From the NCBI GenBank assembly GCA_025453735.1, contig JALOPY010000323.1, positions 1 to 5,663 on the forward strand: a stretch of DNA of 5,663 nt. Reading direction: 5' to 3'. A program made the position numbers and the translations under genes. Under the pieces are notes generated by a model. That model was not told the origin of the DNA, did no database searches, and saw only the letters and a list, made by a program, of their open reading frames with translations. Shown one piece after another: positions 1 to 5,640 of this stretch (position 1 is the stretch's first letter; each line of letters starts with the position of its first letter). The stretch is from a bacterium (GTDB taxonomy: Bacteria > Zhuqueibacterota > Zhuqueibacteria > Thermofontimicrobiales > Thermofontimicrobiaceae).

Positions 1-790
1 GGAAATGGAACGACGCTATGAGCTCCTTGCCCGGGCAGGGGTGCGCAATATTGAGGATTATAATCTCTGGATTAAAAATTTATCGCCGGAGCAACGAAAG
101 GAAAGAAATAATCCGCTTCATCTGGAATATATCGTGCTTGTGATCGATGAGCTGGCAGATTTGATGCTGACCGCAGCGCGTGAGGTCGAAGACCCGATCG
201 CCCGCCTGACACAGATGTCCCGCGCGGTTGGGATTCATCTGATTGTCGCCACCCAGCGTCCTTCCGTCGATGTGATCACCGGCGTGATCAAGGCAAATTT
301 TCCGGCTCGGATGGCGTTCCAGGTGGCTTCGAAAACAGATTCACGGACGATTCTGGACATGAACGGCGCGGAGAAACTCCTGGGTAAAGGAGACATGCTA
401 TTTCTTCCACCCGGCAGTCCCGACCCAATCCGAATTCATGCCGCGTACATGTCGCACGAGGAAGTGAAACGAATTATCGAACATATTCGTCAGCAGCCGC
501 CCCAGGATCCCAAGTTCATACTGCCCATCGAAACCGATGAAGCGGCATCGAATTTCGGCAAGCGGTTTCGGGAAGACAAAGACGAGCTGTTTGATGAAGC
601 GCTTAAATTAGTGGTGCGACATCAACAGGGATCAGTCTCATTATTGCAGCGTCGCCTGAAAGTCGGATACGCACGTGCCGCCCGGCTGATCGATCAATTA
701 GAGGATGCTGGATATGTCGGACCATTCGATGGCAGCAAAGCGCGAGAAGTGCTGATCGATGAAGAGGAATTAATGAACATGGGGCTGTAA
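1..790 (+). CDS. ftsK: DNA translocase FtsK, C-terminal part (5' end outside window)
   Basis: FtsK is a septum-anchored hexameric ATPase that pumps chromosomal DNA during division and activates XerCD recombination at dif. The frame is open to the left edge, so the internal ATG at 5 is probably not the start; the membrane domain, linker and Walker A loop lie upstream. Visible here are the Walker B strand (YIVLVIDELADLM, acidic DE pair at about nt 146-151) and the family-typical block GIHLIVATQRPSVDVITGVIKA followed by ARMAFQVASKTDSRTILD and GAEKLLGKGDMLF. The last 60 or so residues (about nt 590-780) form the winged-helix gamma domain, with LLQRRLKVGYARAARLIDQLEDAGYVGP, which in known FtsK reads polar DNA motifs and contacts XerD. 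The C-terminus is complete and ends in TAA. It is followed by lolA, a common pairing, after a repeat-filled gap. The SpoIIIE name is an alternative for the same family. Confidence 0.97.
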   Translation, partial: EMERRYELLARAGVRNIEDYNLWIKNLSPEQRKERNNPLHLEYIVLVIDELADLMLTAAREVEDPIARLTQMSRAVGIHLIVATQRPSVDVITGVIKANFPARMAFQVASKTDSRTILDMNGAEKLLGKGDMLFLPPGSPDPIRIHAAYMSHEEVKRIIEHIRQQPPQDPKFILPIETDEAASNFGKRFREDKDELFDEALKLVVRHQQGSVSLLQRRLKVGYARAARLIDQLEDAGYVGPFDGSKAREVLIDEEELMNMGL

Positions 791-839
791 ATTATAGTAG
801 TTCACTGCCAGGGACAGCGACTATCCACAGCGTATTAGA

Positions 840-1088
840 ACTGATTCCATCCAGTGGGCCATGTGCGTCAACTTAAAGCTTTTTTAACGCAGAGACACGG
901 AGGACGCAAAGTTACACAGATAGTTTTTATCGATTTTCCATATTAAGACAAATATTTTTTTTAAAAGAAAGCATTCTCATTAAAAAATAAATAACAATAT
1001 CTCTGCGTTTCCTCTGCGATCTCAGCGGTCTCTGCGGTGATTAGCTCTTAGGTTGACGCCTATTGCCAAGTTGGCGGATGGAATCAGT
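840..1088. repeat. MITE-like imperfect palindromic element (~249 bp)
   Basis: This element fills most of the gap between ftsK and lolA. Its ends are perfect 13-bp inverted repeats (ACTGATTCCATCC at 840-852 and its complement at 1076-1088). The symmetry continues inward: CGTCAACTTAAAGCT at 866-880 pairs with 1043-1058 apart from one mismatch and one indel. Next, a GCAGAG-rich arm at about 886-920 pairs imperfectly with the CTCTGCG-rich arm at about 999-1040. The centre (about 923-998) is AT-rich. No ORF of useful size exists inside. I see no clear target-site duplication at the borders. The GCAGAG/CTCTGCG arms resemble a repeat type I remember from many environmental genomes, but I could not check that. 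A non-autonomous transposable element or a structured intergenic repeat fits best. An unusual bidirectional terminator is less likely given its length. Confidence 0.7.
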
Positions 1089-1133
1089 ATGAAATTTAAA
1101 CCAGTAACAAGCATATTAAAAATATTTACAAAT

Positions 1134-1139
1134 TATAAT
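1134..1139 (+). promoter_or_regulatory. Possible -10 box for lolA
   Basis: A perfect TATAAT lies 15 bp before the lolA ATG at 1155, just outside the palindromic element. No convincing -35 hexamer lies 16-18 bp upstream; the bases there are GCATAT-like. The region is AT-rich, so the match may be by chance. The gap to the start codon is also short for a leader, although still compatible with the ribosome binding site at 1142-1146. Confidence 0.25.
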
Positions 1140-1141
1140 TT

Positions 1142-1146
1142 AGAGG
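1142..1146 (+). promoter_or_regulatory. Ribosome binding site fixing the lolA start at 1155
   Basis: AGAGG lies 8 bp before the ATG at 1155. It matters because the LolA body is in a different frame, whose first possible start is a TTG at 1195 with no Shine-Dalgarno sequence before it. The site therefore points to 1155 as the original start and supports reading the gene as broken. Confidence 0.6.
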
Positions 1147-1154
1147 TAAGCAAA

Positions 1155-1734
1155 ATGAATCGAATTTATAAATTGTTTTTGATAATCATTTACTTTGTGT
1201 CACGATAAGCTCAAAACATTGCAAGCAGACTTCATACAAATCGCCTATTGGAAATTGGCTGATAATTCTCATGAACAAAAAGGTTCGATCTGGTTGAAGG
1301 GAGCTGAAAAATTCAAAATTGAAACTCAGGATCAGGCGATCACTGCCAATGGTACGACCCTCTGGACTTTTTCCGGTTTTAATCAGCAGGTTATCATCGA
1401 AAACATGACAAAGTCCAGGGATGTTTCGTTGCCCAGAGATTTGTTTCTGACATATTCTGAACAGTATCAAAGCAAATATATCGGTGAAGAGGTAGTGGAA
1501 AATGAAAATTGCCACGTCATCTATCTGACAGGAAAAACCGATGACCTTTTTATAAAAACTATAAAAATCTGGATCAACACGAAGTTATGGGTGCCAGCAA
1601 AAATTGAACAGCAGGATTTGAACAGTAATAAAAATACATATATCCTGAAAAACATTCAGCTCGATGAGCCGATTCCCGATGCATTTTTTAATTATACCCC
1701 ACCGGATTCAGCGGAAATTATCGATATGCGATAA
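1155..1734 (+). pseudogene. lolA: Outer-membrane lipoprotein carrier LolA, frameshifted near the signal peptide
   Basis: LolA is the periplasmic chaperone that takes lipoproteins from the LolCDE complex to the outer membrane. Translation from the ATG at 1155 gives a basic, hydrophobic signal-peptide start (MNRIYKLFLIIIYFVSR) and then stops at TAA 1206-1208. The LolA body is read one base out of phase, open from 1186 to the TAA at 1732-1734. It starts DKLKTLQADFIQ, the typical LolA N-terminal motif, continues with GSIWLKGAEKFKIE and SLPRDLFLTYSEQY, and ends FFNYTPPDSAEIIDMR, the usual LolA C-terminal pattern. A join within about 1182-1205 leaves no signal-peptidase site and lacks roughly 10-15 residues usually found between the hydrophobic core and the first motif. 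A small deletion of 3n+2 bases (or insertion of 3n+1) would explain this. The TTG at 1195 could start a 179-residue product, but without an export signal. The gene may be dead, or the sequence may be wrong here. Confidence 0.8.
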
Positions 1735-1760
1735 GTAATTCTGGCTTGAAAGAGAACGAC

Positions 1761-1790
1761 ATTTGAAAGCTCAAATCGAATTTTCTTTCT
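1761..1790 (+). terminator. Weak terminator candidate after lolA
   Basis: ATTTGA at 1761-1766 pairs perfectly with TCAAAT at 1771-1776 around a 4-nt AAGC loop, followed by the T-rich tract TTTTCTTTCT at 1781-1790. It begins 27 bp after the lolA stop, where a Rho-independent terminator would be expected. The stem is short and almost all A/T, so it would be weak. Confidence 0.3.
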
Positions 1791-1884
1791 AATCACAACA
1801 TACTCGAGAAAAATGAACACTGGTTTCAATTAGGGACGTGAATTATACTTGTTGGGGATTATTTTATAACTTAAAAAATTGAAG

Positions 1885-1942
1885 TCATTGCGAGCGAAGC
1901 GAAGTCGCACCTTCGGCTTCGTCGCTTCGCTCCTCGCAATGA
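1885..1942. repeat. Dispersed-repeat-type palindromic hairpin (CGAAGC family)
   Basis: TCATTGCG at 1885-1892 pairs with CGCAATGA at 1935-1942, and AGCGAAGCGA at 1893-1902 pairs perfectly with TCGCTTCGCT at 1922-1931. Only a 3-nt bulge (1932-1934) interrupts this 18-bp stem, and the loop is about 19 nt. It is GC-rich within strongly AT-rich surroundings. I remember similar cattgcgagcgaagcgaag-type sequences as dispersed intergenic repeats in several unrelated bacteria, which makes a REP-like or mobile palindrome more likely than a gene-specific control element. No T-run follows, so it is not a classic terminator. Confidence 0.7.
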
Positions 1943-1995
1943 TAAAGCGACATCACATTTTAAACCTTCATGAGTATTAATTGCTGCACCATTTG

Positions 1996-2037
1996 CGGAT
2001 GATTCTTGCTCATAGCAAGGCAAGATTGCTTTATCCG
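1996..2037. repeat. Small nested inverted repeat
   Basis: CGGAT (1996-2000) pairs with ATCCG (2033-2037) and TCTTGC (2004-2009) with GCAAGA (2020-2025). An alternative inner fold pairs CTTGCT (2005-2010) with AGCAAG (2014-2019) around a 3-nt loop. The two mutually exclusive inner stems are notable. The site lies well upstream of the promoter at 2278 and so is not in the leader of that transcript. No function is assigned. Confidence 0.35.
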
Positions 2038-2277
2038 ATGAGCGACTTTATTAATTCACAGTCCTGAATGAGTTGCTACAAAACATTGAAAATCAGTGTT
2101 CAGCTTTTTCCCCTCATAATTCCATTTTGCGGCAATACATCACTTCAGAATACGCTTCTTTTGCTACATAAAATAGCTACTGGTTTTTACAATAAGTTTT
2201 TTTGTTGTAATAAAAAATAGTTGATCATCAATAAGACTGGCAAGAGTATTAAAATATCTTAATCATTAGAAATTTAC

Positions 2278-2306
2278 TTGACTAATGGAAAAAAAATCTT
2301 TATTAT
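2278..2306 (+). promoter_or_regulatory. Sigma-70-like promoter for the BY-kinase gene
   Basis: TTGACT (2278-2283, five of six consensus -35 bases) is followed after exactly 17 bp by TATTAT (2301-2306, five of six -10 bases). An A-run fills part of the spacer. Transcription would begin near 2313, giving a leader of about 40 nt before the ATG at 2355. This is the best promoter in the window and suggests the kinase gene is transcribed independently of lolA. If the host's main sigma factor has a Bacteroidota-like consensus, the match is less meaningful. Confidence 0.5.
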
Positions 2307-2342
2307 TGATAGATTTCGAAATTGGGGGAATATGTTCAAATT

Positions 2343-2348
2343 AAGGAG
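2343..2348 (+). promoter_or_regulatory. Ribosome binding site that sets the kinase start at 2355
   Basis: A consensus AAGGAG sits 6 bp before the ATG at 2355. The same frame is also open from a TTG at 2322, but using that start would place the Shine-Dalgarno sequence inside the coding region and add 11 residues (MGEYVQIKECI) not expected in the family. The ATG at 2355 is therefore chosen. Confidence 0.8.
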
Positions 2349-2354
2349 TGCATC

Positions 2355-4730
2355 ATGAACCAGCAACTTGAGAAACAGGTCACCATTTACGATTATTTGA
2401 CAATCCTTTACCGGGGAAGATGGATCATCCTCATTTCTTTTCTTACCGTAGTTGGATTTGTAATTTACTACACGTTCACCGCCACACCGATCTACCGCTC
2501 GAATGTCAAAGTAATGATTAAAGACAACGGCGGCGTCCAGCAGACGCTATTTAACGTCGTGGACTTCATGGAAAAGGAGAAAAAAATCAACAACCAGGTC
2601 GAAATCCTGAACAGCCGCACCCTGGCAGAAAATGTGATTGATAAGCTTCGCTCATCAGACATGTCAGATCGGTTGTGGATTTTAGGCTATCTGCCAGAAA
2701 GCGAACGGAATCGATTCAGTTTTAGCAATAAAATAAATAAAATATTTGCCAGTGTCTTAGCTGTCAAAGGTGATAGTGGCGAACAAACATCATCGGTTTT
2801 TCGACACAGTGAACAGTATGATGAAAAATTAGATAATTTTATAAAAGCATTGCAGGGCAACATCAGCGTTGATCCGGTTCGGAACACCGATATGATCTCA
2901 ATCAGCGTGACTGCGCCATCCCCTTTTGAAGCTGCGTATATTGCCAACACGGTTGCTGAAGTTTATAAGGAGCAAAATCAATTAGAGAGCCAGGAAGAAG
3001 TACGGCTGGTAAAAAATTTTCTTGGGGAACAATTAGACCTTTTCCAGGAACAGCTCCGACAATCTGAACAAGCGCTGAAAGAATATAAGGAAAATGAAAA
3101 GGTAGTTGCATTGCCCCAGGAAATCGAACAACTTGTCACGATGCTGACAGAGGTCGAGTCGATCTACCGGGAGGCAGAGCTTGAGCTGAATTCAAACAAA
3201 GAGCGTCTGATTTACATCGATGATCAATTGGGACAGAGCAAGAAGAACCTGAATATGAACAATATTATGGCGGCTCCGTTCTTGAAAGAATTAAATCAAA
3301 AAATGGTCGCGCTGGAAACAGAAAAGACGCGCTATATTGCCAGCCTGATAAATGGGAATCTTTATGACCCCAATGATTCCAGGCTGCGAAATTTTGAAGA
3401 ACAAGCCAAATTATTGGAGCAAAAATACAAAGAGGGAATTACTCAATATGCGACGCTTGAAACAGGCGACCCGATTACTTTAACTGAAGAATTATTTCAG
3501 CGCAAAATCGAAGTCGAAGCCACGATCCAGTCGCTATTGCCCAAGGTTGCAGCGCTCAAACAAATTGTTGACGAGTACAATCAGGAGCTTGAAAAAATTC
3601 CCGAACGGGGTCTTAAATTAGCACGATTGGAACGATCAGCCCGGCTCGATGAAAAGATAACCCTGATGATGAAAGAAAAATTTGAAGAATCCAGGATTAC
3701 CGAAGTAGGACAATTGGGTAATGTGCGCATCATCGATCCTGCGAAGCCGGATTACGCCCCAATTCGTCCGAAAAAGAAGATGAATATTATGCTTGGAATC
3801 ATCATGGGGCTGGGATTGGGCATCGGAATTACGTTTGTCATGGAATATTTCGATAATTCAGTTCGCTCCGCCGAGGATATTGAAAAAGCAGGTTTCCCAA
3901 TACTTGGCTCAATTCCGATCATTAAGTTAGAGGAAGCCGCCAAAGGGTATCGAAAAAATGGCAAGCATAGCTCTAACACAAAAATTGACCAACATGAAGC
4001 GCGCACCATAGCGGGAAGACTGATCACTCATTTTGCGCCAAAATCACCAATTTCCGAAGCCTATCGCAGTTTGCGAACCAGCATCCAGTATGCAAAGGCT
4101 GACAATCAAATTAAAACGATTGTTGTAACAAGTCCCGGTCCACAGGAAGGAAAATCGACGACTGTGGCAAATCTGGCGATTACATTTGCGCAGATGGGCA
4201 CGAAAGTCCTGCTTGTTGATACCGACTTGAGACGTCCTGTACTGCATTCGATTTTTAATATGGATCGTTCCAAAGGAATTTCCAATTACCTCGTCGGGAA
4301 AATCGGAATAGATGAAGCAATCTTTAATACAAATATCGATAACCTGTTTCTCATGCCCTGCGGAACTCTGCCGCCAAATCCATCTGAACTGTTAGGCTCA
4401 AAATCAATGAAAACCTGCATTGCAGAATTAAAAGCAATGTTTGATATCGTGCTGTTTGACAGTCCTCCGATTATGGCAGTAACAGATGCGACGGTTCTCA
4501 GCTCTGAGGTCGATGGCATGATATTGGTTGTCAAAGCAGGGCAAACCGATCGCAACGCAGTTCATAGATGTTTTGAAATTCTTAAAAACGTTCCCAATCA
4601 CATTCTCGGCGCCCTGTTGAATGTTGTGAACGTTGAAGGAATTTATGGATCTTACTATTATTACTATTACCACTACTATTATTACGGCAAGGATGGGGCG
4701 AAACGATCGAAGCGATTGAAACGCGCGTAG
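2355..4730 (+). CDS. Fused Wzz/GNVR polysaccharide co-polymerase and BY-type tyrosine kinase
   Basis: This 791-residue inner-membrane protein resembles Wzc-type kinases that control chain length and export of capsular or exopolysaccharide through cyclic autophosphorylation. From the N-terminus: a Wzz domain with TM1 at about 23-41 followed by the typical TATPIYRS; a long extracytoplasmic region of about 430 residues, rich in predicted coiled coil (about 200-440); a GNVR-type end with the proline-rich DPAKPDYAPIRPKKK; and TM2 at about 477-496. The cytoplasmic kinase has the oligomerisation motif E568-x2-R571-x2-R574, Walker A GPQEGKST (K600), Walker A' LLVDTDLRRP (D622, D624) and Walker B IVLFDSPP (D702). 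The tail carries ten clustered tyrosines (767-772 and 774-777, split by His773), plus Tyr764. All key kinase residues are present, so it is probably active. Odd points are a basic 14-residue end after the tyrosines and no other polysaccharide genes nearby. It has its own promoter. Confidence 0.95.
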   Translation: MNQQLEKQVTIYDYLTILYRGRWIILISFLTVVGFVIYYTFTATPIYRSNVKVMIKDNGGVQQTLFNVVDFMEKEKKINNQVEILNSRTLAENVIDKLRSSDMSDRLWILGYLPESERNRFSFSNKINKIFASVLAVKGDSGEQTSSVFRHSEQYDEKLDNFIKALQGNISVDPVRNTDMISISVTAPSPFEAAYIANTVAEVYKEQNQLESQEEVRLVKNFLGEQLDLFQEQLRQSEQALKEYKENEKVVALPQEIEQLVTMLTEVESIYREAELELNSNKERLIYIDDQLGQSKKNLNMNNIMAAPFLKELNQKMVALETEKTRYIASLINGNLYDPNDSRLRNFEEQAKLLEQKYKEGITQYATLETGDPITLTEELFQRKIEVEATIQSLLPKVAALKQIVDEYNQELEKIPERGLKLARLERSARLDEKITLMMKEKFEESRITEVGQLGNVRIIDPAKPDYAPIRPKKKMNIMLGIIMGLGLGIGITFVMEYFDNSVRSAEDIEKAGFPILGSIPIIKLEEAAKGYRKNGKHSSNTKIDQHEARTIAGRLITHFAPKSPISEAYRSLRTSIQYAKADNQIKTIVVTSPGPQEGKSTTVANLAITFAQMGTKVLLVDTDLRRPVLHSIFNMDRSKGISNYLVGKIGIDEAIFNTNIDNLFLMPCGTLPPNPSELLGSKSMKTCIAELKAMFDIVLFDSPPIMAVTDATVLSSEVDGMILVVKAGQTDRNAVHRCFEILKNVPNHILGALLNVVNVEGIYGSYYYYYYHYYYYGKDGAKRSKRLKRA
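4653..4685 (+). repeat. Direct repeat encoding the tyrosine cluster
   Basis: The 12-mer TACTATTATTAC occurs exactly at 4653-4664 and again at 4674-4685, separated by TATTACCAC. Both copies are in frame and encode Tyr-Tyr-Tyr-Tyr. The whole 33-bp block is built from TAY codons plus one CAC (His773). Slippage or recombination between the copies would change the number of phosphorylatable tyrosines by multiples of whole codons, without shifting the frame. Confidence 0.8.
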
Positions 4731-4796
4731 GATCAGTTGGATGGCGATGCCAATCAAAAATATTGTGGCAAAACGTCATTCACTGTTCGACAGAGT

Positions 4797-4880
4797 GACT
4801 GACCGATCGCTTGGATAAGCAATATTTTCGAAGCCCTTCAATATCAAGCGACCAGTCAGACCACCTGTAACTGATTTTTT
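4797..4880 (+). terminator. Inverted repeat with downstream T-run, possible terminator
   Basis: TCGCTTG (4807-4813) pairs perfectly with CAAGCGA (4845-4851), and GACTG (4797-4801) with CAGTC (4853-4857), giving 12 bp of stem with an asymmetric internal loop and a loop of about 31 nt. A run of six T residues is at 4875-4880. The T-run is about 17 nt beyond the stem and the loop is long, so this is not a canonical Rho-independent terminator. Its position about 66 bp after the kinase stop is what suggests a role in 3'-end formation. Confidence 0.3.
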
Positions 4881-4937
4881 ATGAAATAAGTTTAATAGTT
4901 AAAATATTAATTGATTTTATTGATAGAATTTACTAAT

Positions 4938-4966
4938 TTATTGAGACAGATAGTTGGGATTATAAT
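4938..4966 (+). promoter_or_regulatory. Weak promoter candidate for the 116-residue protein gene
   Basis: A perfect TATAAT (4961-4966) is preceded, 17 bp upstream, by only a poor -35 match (TTATTG, 4938-4943). TTGAGA at 4941-4946 is a better -35 hexamer but leaves a 14-bp spacer. The leader to the ATG at 5060 would be about 85-90 nt. The AT-rich background makes chance matches likely. Confidence 0.25.
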
Positions 4967-5059
4967 TTTCTTTTTTTTTAAATAATCAGCTTTGCGCGAC
5001 GATAAAATATCGATTTGAGAAATCAAAAGAATTTGAAATTATAAATAGAGGATCGAACG

Positions 5060-5410
5060 ATGAAAGAGACAGGCGAAAGTTTTCCACGAAATACATTGCG
5101 ACAGGCAGAGTTGGCGCTTCAGGGATGGCAGGATCTGTTTAAAAAATTAGTCGTCCCCAATCTATCATTGGAAGAGTTTCAAAAAATTATCACTGAGGCG
5201 ACCGCTCAGGTAGATCTGGCTGAGCGATTGAAAGAGGAGAGAAGCCAGGCGGTAAAAGTCCGCAATGAGAAATTAAAAGATGTGTGGGACCTCACAAAAA
5301 GGATCCGCAATGCTGCCAAAGCCACATTTGGAGATAGTTCTAGCGAAATTGAAAAATTTGGTGGCAAATCATCGCGTCAGCGGGGAAGACATTTTGAGGA
5401 AGAAGAGTAG
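5060..5410 (+). CDS. Small helical cytoplasmic protein of unknown function (116 aa)
   Basis: I do not recognise a named function. The ATG is supported by AGAGGA at 5047-5052, with 7-8 bp spacing, and the frame ends in TAG. The protein has no signal peptide and no membrane segment. It is rich in Lys, Arg and Glu and looks mostly alpha-helical. Two helical stretches (about 11-33 and 37-90, the latter with coiled-coil-like heptads through RLKEERSQAVKVRNEKLKDVWDL) lead to a C-terminal motif, RIRNAAKATFGDSSSEIEKFGG (residues 81-102). The tail is basic then acidic (RQRGR then EEEE). From memory, a pattern of basic helix, aromatic-G-D-S-x-E, then GG and a basic tail recurs in small uncharacterised proteins from several bacterial groups; this was not checked. 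Codon use resembles its neighbours. It is downstream of, but separated by 329 bp from, the kinase gene, so a functional link is not implied. Confidence 0.75.
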   Translation: MKETGESFPRNTLRQAELALQGWQDLFKKLVVPNLSLEEFQKIITEATAQVDLAERLKEERSQAVKVRNEKLKDVWDLTKRIRNAAKATFGDSSSEIEKFGGKSSRQRGRHFEEEE

Positions 5411-5535
5411 AAAACAGGCTTCAATGTAAACCTATACCGAAGCGCCAGGGCTTAAATTTTCCGACTGTTTATAATTAGTGAGTGCTTGATGGTAACCCTT
5501 CCTGCTTTCTGACCTGTTACGTTGCTCTGCTAATG

Positions 5536-5577
5536 ATGATATATCATATTCAGTTAGATTCAATTCTCTGGATCCAG
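5536..5577. repeat. Two short perfect palindromes
   Basis: ATGATATATCAT (5536-5547, 12 bp) and CTGGATCCAG (5568-5577, 10 bp) are each perfectly self-complementary with no loop, and their centres are about 31 bp apart. Such sites can bind dimeric regulators, but nothing here identifies one. Their closeness to the hairpin at 5583-5616 is the reason to record them. Confidence 0.4.
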
Positions 5578-5582
5578 TCGAT

Positions 5583-5616
5583 CAGATTTCCAAAGATTTC
5601 AGGCTTTGGAAATCTG
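5583..5616. repeat. Perfect 13-bp-stem hairpin
   Basis: CAGATTTCCAAAG (5583-5595) and CTTTGGAAATCTG (5604-5616) are perfect reverse complements around an 8-nt loop, ATTTCAGG. No T-run follows in either direction, so a terminator role is unlikely. AGATTTCCAAAG-type palindromes are, from memory, a dispersed intergenic repeat in some environmental genomes; this is unverified. It could also be the outer part of a larger element continuing past the right edge. Confidence 0.6.
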
Positions 5617-5628
5617 GCAACAGAACAG

Positions 5629-5640
5629 CAGTATATACTG
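5629..5640. repeat. Perfect 12-bp palindrome
   Basis: CAGTATATACTG is perfectly self-complementary and lies 12 bp after the hairpin at 5583-5616. It may be an operator-like site for a dimeric protein or part of the same repeat element as the hairpin. No gene boundary nearby helps to choose. Confidence 0.4.

Larger units (their letters stand above)
1735..2277. other. Gene-free intergenic stretch between lolA and the BY-kinase gene
   Basis: Both strands are without a believable coding region; the only starts give peptides of about ten residues. The stretch holds the weak terminator, the strong hairpin at 1885-1942, a smaller inverted repeat at 1996-2037, and AT-rich DNA towards the downstream promoter. 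That AT-rich part includes a small odd palindrome, TTGATCATCAA at 2221-2231, about 46 bp upstream of the -35 box. It could be an operator half-site pair but has no further support. I see no tRNA, known riboswitch core or attachment site. Confidence 0.6.
4731..5059. other. Gene-free intergenic stretch after the BY-kinase gene
   Basis: No coding region is supported here. The left half holds a small hairpin (TCACTGT 4780-4786 with ACAGAGTGA 4790-4798, a 2-nt bulge) overlapping a larger inverted repeat at 4797-4857. The right half (about 4880-5046) is very AT-rich, with a T-rich run at 4966-4979 and a TATAAT at 4961-4966. The region most likely contains the end of the kinase transcript and the start of the next one. 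Confidence 0.55.

Noticed and set aside
794..824. Possible terminator hairpin right after ftsK (ATAGT/ACTAT with inner CTG/CAG)
   Set aside because: The stems are short and interrupted and no T-run follows.
840..1088. CRISPR array or tandem repeats suggested by recurring GCAGAG/CTCTGCG words
   Set aside because: The words are arranged as inverted arms around one centre, with no regular repeat-spacer spacing.
1186..1515. Minus-strand open frame opposite lolA
   Set aside because: It overlaps a recognisable LolA body on the + strand and shows no domain, good start or ribosome binding site.
1195..1734. An intact LolA starting at the TTG at 1195
   Set aside because: No ribosome binding site precedes the TTG and the product would lack an export signal, whereas the out-of-phase ATG at 1155 has both. 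A broken gene explains the pattern better.
2322..2354. An upstream TTG start for the BY-kinase
   Set aside because: The consensus AAGGAG at 2343-2348 would lie inside the coding region; it is placed correctly for the ATG at 2355.
4428..4779. Minus-strand open frames opposite the kinase tail, with hydrophobic-looking sequence
   Set aside because: The valine/isoleucine run is simply the complement of the TAY repeat. There is no start context, and the + strand gene is unambiguous.
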